From SELP01 sp035969385 (GTDB lineage Bacteria > Pseudomonadota > Alphaproteobacteria > Rhodobacterales > Rhodobacteraceae), in NCBI RefSeq assembly GCF_035969385.1, contig NZ_JAYKKJ010000003.1:124001-188000 (forward strand): 64,000 bases of DNA, in the 5' to 3' direction. Shown here in pieces: positions 16,493 to 24,272 of the stretch. Made by a program: the position numbers and the translations under genes. The first letter of the stretch is position 1; each line of letters opens with the position of its first letter. The notes beneath the pieces were generated by a model, which was not told where the DNA came from, did no database searches, and saw only the letters and a list, made by a program, of their open reading frames with translations.

Positions 16493-17606
16493 GGATTGCG
16501 TCGGCGATGGCCCGTGCCTCGATCCCCATCTGCGCAAGCTGGCCCGAGGGCGAGACATGATAGGAACAGAACCACAGCCCCGGCAGGCCTGACGGCCCGC
16601 CGCTGACCTTGGGCCGACCGTCGATATCCAGCACCTCGGGCAAGGCCCCCAGGATCGGGCGCATGTCCTGCCGGTATCCGGTCGCAAAAACGATTGCGTC
16701 GTAATCCGCCCCGGCCCCATCGACAAAGGACACCTGTTCGCCGTCTATCCGGGCAATCCCCGGCCGCACCGCGACCTGCCCCGCCTTGATCGCCGCAAGC
16801 ACGCCCATGTCGATCAGGGGGATTTTCCCATCTTCGATGATCTGCGACAGCGGCCCCTTCGGCGGGTTTTGTAACCCGTAGTCCGACGGACGTCCGATTT
16901 TCATGCGCACAACGGGCTGGGTCAGGGCATCAGCGACCGGGTAAGGAAAGACCCTGCGCAGGATGCCGAAGCTGGTGATCGGAATGCCGAACAGTTCCTT
17001 TGGCAGGATATTGACCGGTCCGCGCACCGCAACATCGACCCGCGCCCCGCCCTCAGCAAGGTCAACCGCGATATCCCCGGCCGAATTGCCGAAGCCCACG
17101 ACCAGAACCCGCTTTCCCGCGAACCCATCTGCGTTTCGGTAATCCGCCGAATGCAGGGTCAGACCGGGGAAACTGTCCAGACCTGGCAGGTCAGGCAGGT
17201 CGGGGATCATCGCGATGCCTGTCGCGAAGATCAGGTGGGGGGTCTCGATCACCTCGTCCCCCAGATGCACCGCCCAACCCCGCCCGCGGCGGTCGGCCCC
17301 CGTGACCTCGGCCCCCAAACGGGGGCCAATCCGGAACTTGGCGGCATAGCCGTCCAGATAATCGACGACCTGCGCCCGGGTGGGATAGCGGGAGTAATGC
17401 GAAGGCATCTCCATCCCCGGCAGCCCGGACCGCCCGCGCGACGTGTGCAGCACCAGCCGGTCGTAGTGGTGCCGCCAACCGCCGCCCAGCCGTTGCGCCT
17501 TGTCCAGCACCAGCGGGTCCAGCCCGCCCTGTTTCAGGCAGGCCGCGACCGCCAGACCTGCAGCCCCTGCCCCAACGATAATGGGTTGATTGGTCATGGA
17601 TGCCAT
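16476..17606 (-). CDS. flavin-dependent monooxygenase-like NAD(P)/FAD oxidoreductase
   Basis: A 376-aa two-dinucleotide-domain flavoprotein. The FAD motif IIVGAGAAGLAVAA is at the N-terminus, the NADPH motif VLVVGFGNSAGDIAVDLAEGG lies mid-protein, and a C-terminal FATGYRQD motif is present. The pattern resembles YUCCA/flavin-containing monooxygenases, with a GGGWRHHYDRLVLHTSR segment after the FAD domain. The substrate is unknown. The ATG at 17606 could be replaced by the ATG four codons in (MTNQPIIVG). It may be cotranscribed after priA only if read-through occurs across 24 nt from the opposite side; orientation says priA lies upstream. Confidence 0.82.
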   Translation of the reverse strand: MASMTNQPIIVGAGAAGLAVAACLKQGGLDPLVLDKAQRLGGGWRHHYDRLVLHTSRGRSGLPGMEMPSHYSRYPTRAQVVDYLDGYAAKFRIGPRLGAEVTGADRRGRGWAVHLGDEVIETPHLIFATGIAMIPDLPDLPGLDSFPGLTLHSADYRNADGFAGKRVLVVGFGNSAGDIAVDLAEGGARVDVAVRGPVNILPKELFGIPITSFGILRRVFPYPVADALTQPVVRMKIGRPSDYGLQNPPKGPLSQIIEDGKIPLIDMGVLAAIKAGQVAVRPGIARIDGEQVSFVDGAGADYDAIVFATGYRQDMRPILGALPEVLDIDGRPKVSGGPSGLPGLWFCSYHVSPSGQLAQMGIEARAIADAILRLCA

Positions 17607-17630
17607 CCTGACTGGATAGGACGCAAATCC

Positions 17631-19823
17631 CTAATAGAAACTTTGCGGGTCGATATCGATTTGCAGGCGCAGGTTGTTGGGCAGTCGGAACTGACCGGCC
17701 CATTCGGCCAGCGCGGCCTGCAATGGCGCGCCCTTTTCTGCCTTTACCAGAAGCCGGACCCGATGCCGCCCCCTGATCCGGGCGATCGGCGCGGGCGCGG
17801 GGCCAAAGACCTGCGCCCCGATCCGGCGCAGCGGGCCGTCGCGCCGGGCCATTTCGCCGCCCAGATCGAACACCGCCTGCACATCCGGCGACGACAGGAC
17901 GATCCCGGCCATCCGGCCATAGGGGGGCACGCCGGCGGCCTTGCGCTCTGCCGCCTCTGCCGCCCAGAAGCTTTCTTCGTCGCCCGACAGGATCGCGCGG
18001 ATCACCGGGTGTTCGGGCTGATAGGTCTGCAACAGCGCCTCGCCGGGGGTTTCGGCGCGGCCCGCGCGGCCCGCCACCTGACGCATCAATTGGAAGGTGC
18101 GTTCGGCGGCGCGCAGGTCGGACCCCTGAAGGCCAAGATCCGCGTCGATCACCCCCACCAGCGTCAAAAGGGGGAAATTGTGCCCTTTGGCGACAAGTTG
18201 AGTGCCGATGATGATGTCGGCCTCGCCCTTTGCGATCTCTTCGATCTTTTCCTTCAGGGCGCGGGCCGATCCGAACAGGTCCGACGACAGGACCGCGACC
18301 CGGGCATCGGGGAACAGGGCCGCGACCTCTTCGGATATCCGTTCCACCCCAGGCCCGACCGGGGCGAGCTTGCCCTCTGCCTCGCAGGACGGGCAAGCCT
18401 CGGGCATGGGTTTGGTTTCGCCGCACTGGTGGCACATCAGCCGTTTCAGGAACCGGTGTTCCACCATCCGGGCATCGCAGTGATCACAGCCGATCTGGTG
18501 GCCACAGGCCCGGCAGATGGTCACCGGCGCATAGCCGCGTCGGTTCAGGAATACCAAGGCCTGTTCCCCCCGCGCGATCCGCGCGGCGATCCCCTCTTGC
18601 AGGGTCGGGGAAATCCAGCGGCCCTGCGGCACGTCCTCGACCCGCATGTCGATGGCCCGCATATCGGGCATCACGGCGGCGCCGAACCGGCTGGTCAGGT
18701 CAAGGCGGCGGTATTTCCCCGCCTCGACATTGGCCCAGCTTTCCAGACTGGGCGTGGCCGAGGCCAGAACCACTTGCGCGTCGTTCAGGCTGGCCCGCAG
18801 CACGGCCATGTCGCGGGCGTTATAAACCACCCCGTCTTCCTGTTTGTACGAGGTGTCGTGTTCTTCATCCACGACGATCAGGCCCAGATTGCGGAACGGC
18901 AGATAGAGGGCCGACCGCGCGCCCACGACCATCTGCGCCGCCCCCTGCCCCACCATCTTCCAGCAGCGGCGGCGTTCCGTCAGGGTCACGCCGGAATGCC
19001 ATTCGGCGGGCTTCATACCAAAGCGGGCCTCGACCCGCGTGATGAATTCAGATGTCAGCGCGATCTCGGGCAGCAGAACCAGCGCCTGCCGCCCCTGCCG
19101 CAGGCATTCGGCGACGGCCTCCAGATAGACCTCGGTCTTGCCCGATCCGGTGACGCCTTTCAGAAGGGTGGTTCCGTAGCGGCCCGACCGGACCCCATCG
19201 CGCAGAACGGCGGCCCCGGCGGCCTGATCTTTGGTCAGGATCTTGCCGCCATAGTCCGGGTCCAACGCCGGATATGGGGTATCGCGGGGGGTGTCTTCCT
19301 CTGACACCGCGCCCTGTTTGACCAACCCTTTGACCACGCTGGTGGACACGCCCGCCATTTCGGCCAGTTCCCCAAGGGTAAAGGACAGCCCGCCATAGTC
19401 GCGCAGCACCTCAAGCACCTTGGCGCGGGCGTCGGTCAAACGGTCGGGGTCGGCGTCGCCCAGCCGGTAGACCTTGCGCATCGACGGTGCATCGCCCAAC
19501 CCCGGCGCACGGGTCGCAAGCCGCAACATCGCGGACATCGGTGTGAGCGTGTAATCGGCCACCTTGCCCAGAAAAAGGCGCATCTCTTCGCGCATCGGGG
19601 CCACGTCTAGCACCCGGATCACGCTGCGGACCTTAGCGATATCGAAATTGCCCTGCCCCGGCCCCCAGACGACACCCAGCACCTTGCGCGGGCCAAGCGG
19701 CACCTCGACAAAGGCCCCCAGCCAACAGCCGCCTTCGGGGGCTTTGTAATCCAAAAGTCGGTCCAGCGGCTGCGCGGTCAGCACGCCGACAAGATCGCCT
19801 TCATGGAAAAAGTCCTGCGACAT
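17631..19823 (-). CDS. priA: primosomal replication restart helicase PriA
   Basis: 3'-5' DNA helicase that reloads the replisome at stalled forks. The 730-aa protein has the N-terminal 3'-DNA-end-binding domain and Walker A GVTGSGKTEVYL. Walker B/DEEH is VVDEEHDTSYKQ, and the zinc-binding module has paired CxxC motifs (CRACG, CDHC, CHQCG, CPSC). The helicase C domain with AGRAGRAETPG follows. All expected motifs are intact. It diverges from the transaldolase gene over 131 nt. Confidence 0.97.
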   Translation of the reverse strand: MSQDFFHEGDLVGVLTAQPLDRLLDYKAPEGGCWLGAFVEVPLGPRKVLGVVWGPGQGNFDIAKVRSVIRVLDVAPMREEMRLFLGKVADYTLTPMSAMLRLATRAPGLGDAPSMRKVYRLGDADPDRLTDARAKVLEVLRDYGGLSFTLGELAEMAGVSTSVVKGLVKQGAVSEEDTPRDTPYPALDPDYGGKILTKDQAAGAAVLRDGVRSGRYGTTLLKGVTGSGKTEVYLEAVAECLRQGRQALVLLPEIALTSEFITRVEARFGMKPAEWHSGVTLTERRRCWKMVGQGAAQMVVGARSALYLPFRNLGLIVVDEEHDTSYKQEDGVVYNARDMAVLRASLNDAQVVLASATPSLESWANVEAGKYRRLDLTSRFGAAVMPDMRAIDMRVEDVPQGRWISPTLQEGIAARIARGEQALVFLNRRGYAPVTICRACGHQIGCDHCDARMVEHRFLKRLMCHQCGETKPMPEACPSCEAEGKLAPVGPGVERISEEVAALFPDARVAVLSSDLFGSARALKEKIEEIAKGEADIIIGTQLVAKGHNFPLLTLVGVIDADLGLQGSDLRAAERTFQLMRQVAGRAGRAETPGEALLQTYQPEHPVIRAILSGDEESFWAAEAAERKAAGVPPYGRMAGIVLSSPDVQAVFDLGGEMARRDGPLRRIGAQVFGPAPAPIARIRGRHRVRLLVKAEKGAPLQAALAEWAGQFRLPNNLRLQIDIDPQSFY

Positions 19824-19954
19824 GGGATGGGTTCCTGGGGTTTTGGCCCAATAAGCCGGGGGCGGGTTCGGGTGTAAAGGCCCCTATAGTTGCTTTCATC
19901 GCCCGCCTGTTTGCGCTAAATGACCGGCGAACCGTTGCCCTACAGGAGCCTGCC

Positions 19955-20608
19955 ATGAAATTCTTTGTAGATACCGCCGATATTGACGCCATCCGCGAGC
20001 TTAACGACCTTGGCATGGTCGATGGCGTGACCACCAACCCCTCGATCATCGCGAAATCGGGCCGCAACATCCTCGAAGTGACCAAGGAAATCTGCGACAT
20101 GGTCGAGGGCCCGGTTTCGGCCGAAGTTGTTTCGTTGAAGGCCGACGACATGATCGCCGAGGGCCGCAAACTGGCCAAGATCGCGCCGAACATTGCCGTC
20201 AAGGTGCCGCTGACCTGGGACGGTCTGAAGGCCTGCAAGGTGCTGTCGGACGAAGGCAACATGGTCAACGTGACCCTGTGCTTTTCGGCCAATCAGGCGA
20301 TCCTTGCCGCCAAGGCCGGCGCAACCTTCATTTCGCCCTTCATCGGCCGGATGGACGATATCAACCTTGATGGTCTCGACCTGATCGAAGACATCCGCAC
20401 CATCTATGACAACTACGGGTTCGACACGCAGATCCTTGCCGCGTCGATCCGCTCGGCCAACCACATGTCCGAATGCGCCAAGATCGGCGCCGACGTGGCC
20501 ACCGCCCCGCCGTCGGTGATCAAGGCGATGGCCAACCACGTCCTGACTGACAAGGGTCTTGCCGGGTTCATGGCCGATATCGAAAAGGCCGGGATCAAGA
20601 TCCTCTAA
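19955..20608 (+). CDS. tal: TalC-type small transaldolase (fructose-6-phosphate aldolase-like)
   Basis: A 217-aa class I aldolase of the TalC/FSA family, one (beta/alpha)8 barrel. MKFFVDTAD, GVTTNPSI and the Schiff-base lysine in VKVPLTWDG (Lys83) are present. At the position where E. coli FSA has Tyr131 (APYVNR), this protein has Phe129 (SPFIGR), the residue typical of transaldolases, so sedoheptulose-7-P/glyceraldehyde-3-P transaldolase is the better prediction despite the common fsa label. AGGAG stands 7 nt upstream of the ATG. Confidence 0.92.
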   Translation: MKFFVDTADIDAIRELNDLGMVDGVTTNPSIIAKSGRNILEVTKEICDMVEGPVSAEVVSLKADDMIAEGRKLAKIAPNIAVKVPLTWDGLKACKVLSDEGNMVNVTLCFSANQAILAAKAGATFISPFIGRMDDINLDGLDLIEDIRTIYDNYGFDTQILAASIRSANHMSECAKIGADVATAPPSVIKAMANHVLTDKGLAGFMADIEKAGIKIL

Positions 20609-20618
20609 GCCAAATATC

Positions 20619-20667
20619 ACTTTTCGAACCATCGGCTGGCAATTGCCGACAGCAAGGTCGAAAAAGT
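20619..20667. other. long imperfect dyad between talC-type gene and DUF484 gene
   Basis: Outer arms ACTTTTCGAaCC (20619-20630) and GGTCGAAAAaGT (20656-20667) pair over 11 bp with single-base bulges. An inner TCGGC/GCCGA stem (20632-20636 with 20645-20649) sits inside. The dyad begins 11 nt after the transaldolase stop. No T-run follows, so it may be an RNA stability element or weak terminator. Confidence 0.5.
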
Positions 20668-20725
20668 TGAGGAAATCCGAGGCGGGGCCTGTTATGGTCC
20701 CGCCAATTCTTTTGCGAGTCACCGA

Positions 20726-21433
20726 ATGAACACCAAGCCGAACATCGACGAAACCCTTCGCCGCCGCATCATCGAAGAGCCGGAGACCCTGCTGGACGAT
20801 GCCGATATCATGCGTGCGCTGGTCAGCGCGAACGAGAAATCGCTGGGCGGAAACATCGTCGATCTGCGCGGCATCGCCATGTCGCGGCTTGAAACGCGGC
20901 TTGACCGGCTGGAAGATACCCATCGCAGCGTGATCGCCGCCGCCTACGAAAACCTTGCCGGAACGAACCAGATTCACCGCGCCGTGTTGCGCCTGATGGA
21001 TGCGACCCGATTCGAGGTGTTCCTGCGCGATCTGGGCGGTGACGTGGCCGATATCCTTCGGGTCGATTCGATGAAGCTGGTGCTGGAATCGGCCGCCAAC
21101 ACCGACGATCCGGCTGTAAGACGGTTCAAGGGTGTTCTTTCGGTGGTCGAACCGGGGTTCATCGAAACCTACCTGAACGCCGGTCGGCCGGTTAGCACAC
21201 GGCAAGTTACCCTGCGCCAGATCGCATCGGACGATGTCGCCCTATATGGCGACAAGGCCGGGTTCATCCATTCCGAGGCCTGCCTGAAGCTGGATCTTGG
21301 GCAGGGCCGCCTGCCGGGCTTGCTGGTCATGGGGGCCGAAGACCCGCATCAGTTCACGCCGCAACAGGGCACCGATCTTCTGGCGTTCTTCGCCGGGGTC
21401 TTCGAACGGGCCATGCGGCGGTGGCTGTCCTGA
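20726..21433 (+). CDS. DUF484 family protein
   Basis: A 235-aa protein of the DUF484 family, which has a GAF-like fold and is often encoded beside xerC. The N-terminal helical part (DETLRRRIIEEPETLLDDADIM) contains a predicted coiled coil (RLETRLDRLEDTHR), and the C-terminal part fits the GAF-like half. The function is unknown. It is followed 4 nt later by xerC, so the two are almost certainly cotranscribed. Confidence 0.88.
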   Translation: MNTKPNIDETLRRRIIEEPETLLDDADIMRALVSANEKSLGGNIVDLRGIAMSRLETRLDRLEDTHRSVIAAAYENLAGTNQIHRAVLRLMDATRFEVFLRDLGGDVADILRVDSMKLVLESAANTDDPAVRRFKGVLSVVEPGFIETYLNAGRPVSTRQVTLRQIASDDVALYGDKAGFIHSEACLKLDLGQGRLPGLLVMGAEDPHQFTPQQGTDLLAFFAGVFERAMRRWLS

Positions 21434-21437
21434 TCCG

Positions 21438-22352
21438 GTGATTTCCCCGGCGCTCAGTTCCGCGCTTGACGAATGGCTGGATCACGCACGCGCGCTGAAC
21501 GACGCCTCTGACAACACGATCAAGGCCTATCAGTCCGACGTTCTGGGCTTTCTCGCCTTCATGCAGTCGCATCATGGCGACGCACAGGGGCTTGGCCCGA
21601 TTTCCCGGATCACGGTCAGTGACATGCGGGCCTGGATGGCGTCGGAACGGGGGCGCGGCGTGGCGGCCCGGTCGCTGGCCCGGTCCCTGTCGGCGGTGAA
21701 ATCCTTCTATCGCTGGCTGTCGGACCGGGAAGGGTTTGAACCCACCGCCGTCCTGTCCACGCGGTCGCCCAAATTCCAGCGCAAGTTGCCCCGCCCCCTG
21801 ACCGAAGACGCTGCCCGGACGATGATCGACACGGTCGAGTTGCAGGCACGTGAGCCTTGGGTCGCGGCGCGGGATATGGCCGTTGTGACGCTTCTTTACG
21901 GGTGCGGGCTGCGGATTTCCGAGGCGCTGTCGCTGACCGGCGCCGACGCCCCCCTGCCCGAGGTGCTGCGGATCACCGGTAAGGGCGGCAAAGAACGGAT
22001 TGTCCCGGTCCTGCCCGCCGCTCGGGCAGCGGTGGATGCCTATGTCGCCGCTTGCCCCTTTGAACCAGAGCCGACCGCGCCCCTGTTCCGGGGGGTGCGC
22101 GGCAAGGGGTTGAACCCGCGGGCGGTGCAAAAGGTGATGGAACAGGCGCGGCTGCAACTGGGCCTGCCCGCCACGGCGACGCCGCACGCGATGCGGCACA
22201 GTTTCGCCACCCATCTTCTGAACGCGGGCGGCGACCTTCGGGCCATTCAGGAACTATTGGGCCACGCGTCCCTGTCCACGACGCAGGCCTATACCGCGGT
22301 AGATACTGCCCGCCTGATGGAGGTTTACGAACGCGCCCACCCTAAGGGGTGA
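21438..22352 (+). CDS. xerC: tyrosine recombinase XerC
   Basis: Site-specific recombinase that resolves chromosome dimers at dif with XerD. I choose GTG 21438, 4 nt after the DUF484 stop, giving 304 aa; the ORF extends upstream only as a shadow of the previous gene. The N-terminal SAM-like domain and catalytic domain are complete: Arg159 (CGLRISEA), Lys182 (TGKGGKER), His250 and Arg253 (PHAMRHSF), His276 (LGHASL) and the nucleophile Tyr285 (TQAYTAV). XerD would be elsewhere. Length and context favour XerC over an integron or phage integrase. Confidence 0.93.
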   Translation: MISPALSSALDEWLDHARALNDASDNTIKAYQSDVLGFLAFMQSHHGDAQGLGPISRITVSDMRAWMASERGRGVAARSLARSLSAVKSFYRWLSDREGFEPTAVLSTRSPKFQRKLPRPLTEDAARTMIDTVELQAREPWVAARDMAVVTLLYGCGLRISEALSLTGADAPLPEVLRITGKGGKERIVPVLPAARAAVDAYVAACPFEPEPTAPLFRGVRGKGLNPRAVQKVMEQARLQLGLPATATPHAMRHSFATHLLNAGGDLRAIQELLGHASLSTTQAYTAVDTARLMEVYERAHPKG

Positions 22353-22382
22353 CCCCGGCGACCAAGCGCCCGGGCCGGTTTT

Positions 22383-23516
22383 CTAGGCCATCAACGCGCG
22401 AGCCTCGTCCGGGGACAGGGCTTCTGGCCGGGTGCAGGTCGTGGTCATGGTCACCCATTCGCGTGTTTCCCCCGACTTCAGGATCGCGGTCATCACCTCG
22501 ACCACATGCACGGCAAGGTCGATGTTGCAGCGGTGTTCGCGCCCTTCGTCGATGGCCGCGGCCATATCGGCCAGACCGGCGCAGCGGTAGTTCGCCCGCA
22601 TCTCGCCACTGCCCATCTCCATGTTGGGCACGCCGAACGGGTGATCCCACGCGTCCAGCGGCGCGGTCTTGCCATCAGGACCGGTAAACTCCACATCGCC
22701 GCCAAAGAAATTCGGATCGGGCACGTAGAGCGACCCTTCGGAACCGTAAAGCTCCATCTCGGCATGGCGGTGAGCCCAAACGTCCCAGCTCATCCCAAGG
22801 GTAACGATGGCGCCGTTTTCGAACTCCAGCAGAGCATGGATGTTCGTCGGCGTATCGACGGGCACTGTTTCGCCATTGCGCGGGCCATTGGAAATGGTGC
22901 GGGTCGGGAAACTGGCGGCGGTCATGCCCGACACGGCCCGCACCGGCCCGATCATCTGGACAAGGTTGGTAATGTAATAGGGGCCCATGTCCAGAACCGG
23001 CCCGGCACCGGGCTGAAAGAAGAAGTCCGGGTTCGGGTGCCAATTTTCCATGCCGTGGTTCATGAAATGGCAGGTGCCGCCGACGATGCGGCCGGTCTTG
23101 CCACTGTCCACGGCAGCACGGGCCAACTGGTGCGCCCCGCCAAGGAAGGTATCCGGGGCCGACCCGACCCGCAGGCCCTTCTGGGTGGCCAAAGCGCGCA
23201 GATCCTCCGCCTCTTCCAGCGTCAGGACCAGCGGCTTTTCCGAATAGGCGTGTTTGCCCGCTTCAAGGATTTGCCGCGTGACCTGATAGTGCACCGCCGG
23301 AATCGTCAGGTTCACGATCATGTCGATGTCATCGGCAGCCAGCAGCCCCTCGACCGTTTCGGCCCGGACGTTGAACGCCTCGGCCTGTGCCTTTGCTGCC
23401 TCTGCGTTGATGTCCGCCACGGCCCGTACTTCAAGCGATTTGAAGGTCGGCGCCAGTTTCAGGTAGGCGGTAGAGATATTGCCGCAGCCAATAATCCCGA
23501 TTCCAAGTTTCGCCAT
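22383..23516 (-). CDS. Gfo/Idh/MocA family NAD(P)-dependent oxidoreductase
   Basis: A 377-aa sugar dehydrogenase-type protein. The N-terminal Rossmann domain has GIIGCGNISTAYL and the conserved lysine motif YSEKPL (EKP). The C-terminal alpha/beta domain includes WHPNPDFFFQPGAGPVLDMGPYYI, with the aspartate and tyrosine region typical of the family. It starts 9 nt after the isomerase-like gene and is the last gene of the sugar operon, so it probably oxidises or epimerises a sugar freed by the mannosidase. The exact substrate cannot be read from the sequence. Confidence 0.88.
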   Translation of the reverse strand: MAKLGIGIIGCGNISTAYLKLAPTFKSLEVRAVADINAEAAKAQAEAFNVRAETVEGLLAADDIDMIVNLTIPAVHYQVTRQILEAGKHAYSEKPLVLTLEEAEDLRALATQKGLRVGSAPDTFLGGAHQLARAAVDSGKTGRIVGGTCHFMNHGMENWHPNPDFFFQPGAGPVLDMGPYYITNLVQMIGPVRAVSGMTAASFPTRTISNGPRNGETVPVDTPTNIHALLEFENGAIVTLGMSWDVWAHRHAEMELYGSEGSLYVPDPNFFGGDVEFTGPDGKTAPLDAWDHPFGVPNMEMGSGEMRANYRCAGLADMAAAIDEGREHRCNIDLAVHVVEVMTAILKSGETREWVTMTTTCTRPEALSPDEARALMA

Positions 23517-23525
23517 CTCTGCCCC

Positions 23526-24272
23526 CTAGAATTTGGATACGGTTTCGAACGACCGGCTGGCAAAGCGCCGCTGGTCGGACGGGTTGTCATGTTCAAGGAC
23601 CCAGCGCGTCACGCCGGTTTCCTTCAGTGCCGGAACGATGCGGGAATAGTCGATGACCCCGTGGCCAAGGTCGGCCCAGCCGTCTTCGTCCGCGTTGTCG
23701 CCGGCGGCGGCGCGGTCCTTAACATGGGCAACCACGACGCGGCCCTTGTAGCGGTTCAGCCAGTCCACCGGATCCTGCCCCGCGACGTGAATCCAAGCCA
23801 GATCCAGTTCGAACATGATGTCGTCCGAGGCGGCGGCGATCTCTTCAATTGGCAGACAGCCGTCGGCGGTCGGCAGGAATTCAAAGTCGTGGTTGTGCCA
23901 GCCATAGGTCAGGCCGGCTGCAACGATCGGCTTGCCCGCTTCGGCCAGACGAGCGGCGAACGCCTGCCATCCAGCGCGATCCGTCGGGCGGTCCTCGGGC
24001 ATCAGATAGGGCACGATCACCGTGTGGGCGCCAAGCGTGTTGGCAATCTCAATCACCTTGGCCGGATCGCTTTCGACCAGATCAAACCCAAAGTGCGCGG
24101 TGGGCATCGACAGCCCATATTGATCCATCAGCGCACGGGTTGCGGCCGGGTCTTCGAACAGGGGGCCGAACCCCTCTACCTCTTTGATGCCCAGTTCGGA
24201 CAGCATGGAAAAGGTCTCTTCTACCGGCCAATTGCGGGTGGAAAACATCTGGAATGAGATCGAGGGCATCAT
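23526..24272 (-). CDS. sugar phosphate isomerase/epimerase-like TIM-barrel protein
   Basis: A 248-aa xylose-isomerase-like (AP_endonuc_2 fold) protein. Candidate metal ligands are in YGWHNHDFEF, MFELDLAWIH and VVAHVKDR, with a late glutamate in WVLEHDN. Two adjacent ATGs exist at 24272 and 24269; the first overlaps the mannosidase stop as ATGA, the second is better spaced from AAAGGA. The ORF extends 103 codons upstream inside the mannosidase gene as a shadow. Pairing with a Gfo/Idh/MocA enzyme suggests a ketosugar-intermediate pathway, but this is inferred. Confidence 0.87.
   Translation of the reverse strand: MMPSISFQMFSTRNWPVEETFSMLSELGIKEVEGFGPLFEDPAATRALMDQYGLSMPTAHFGFDLVESDPAKVIEIANTLGAHTVIVPYLMPEDRPTDRAGWQAFAARLAEAGKPIVAAGLTYGWHNHDFEFLPTADGCLPIEEIAAASDDIMFELDLAWIHVAGQDPVDWLNRYKGRVVVAHVKDRAAAGDNADEDGWADLGHGVIDYSRIVPALKETGVTRWVLEHDNPSDQRRFASRSFETVSKF

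Noticed and set aside
17151..19304. 717-codon plus-strand ORF opposite priA
   Set aside because: Pro/Gly/His/Arg-rich composition without motifs; priA covers the region with all active-site residues.
21297..21437. XerC as a mobile-element integrase with longer N-terminus
   Set aside because: The extension is a shadow of the DUF484 gene; length and pairing with DUF484 fit chromosomal XerC.
22353..22382. Terminator after xerC (CCGGC ... GCCGG TTTT)
   Set aside because: The stem is only 5 bp with a large loop; too weak to list as a feature.
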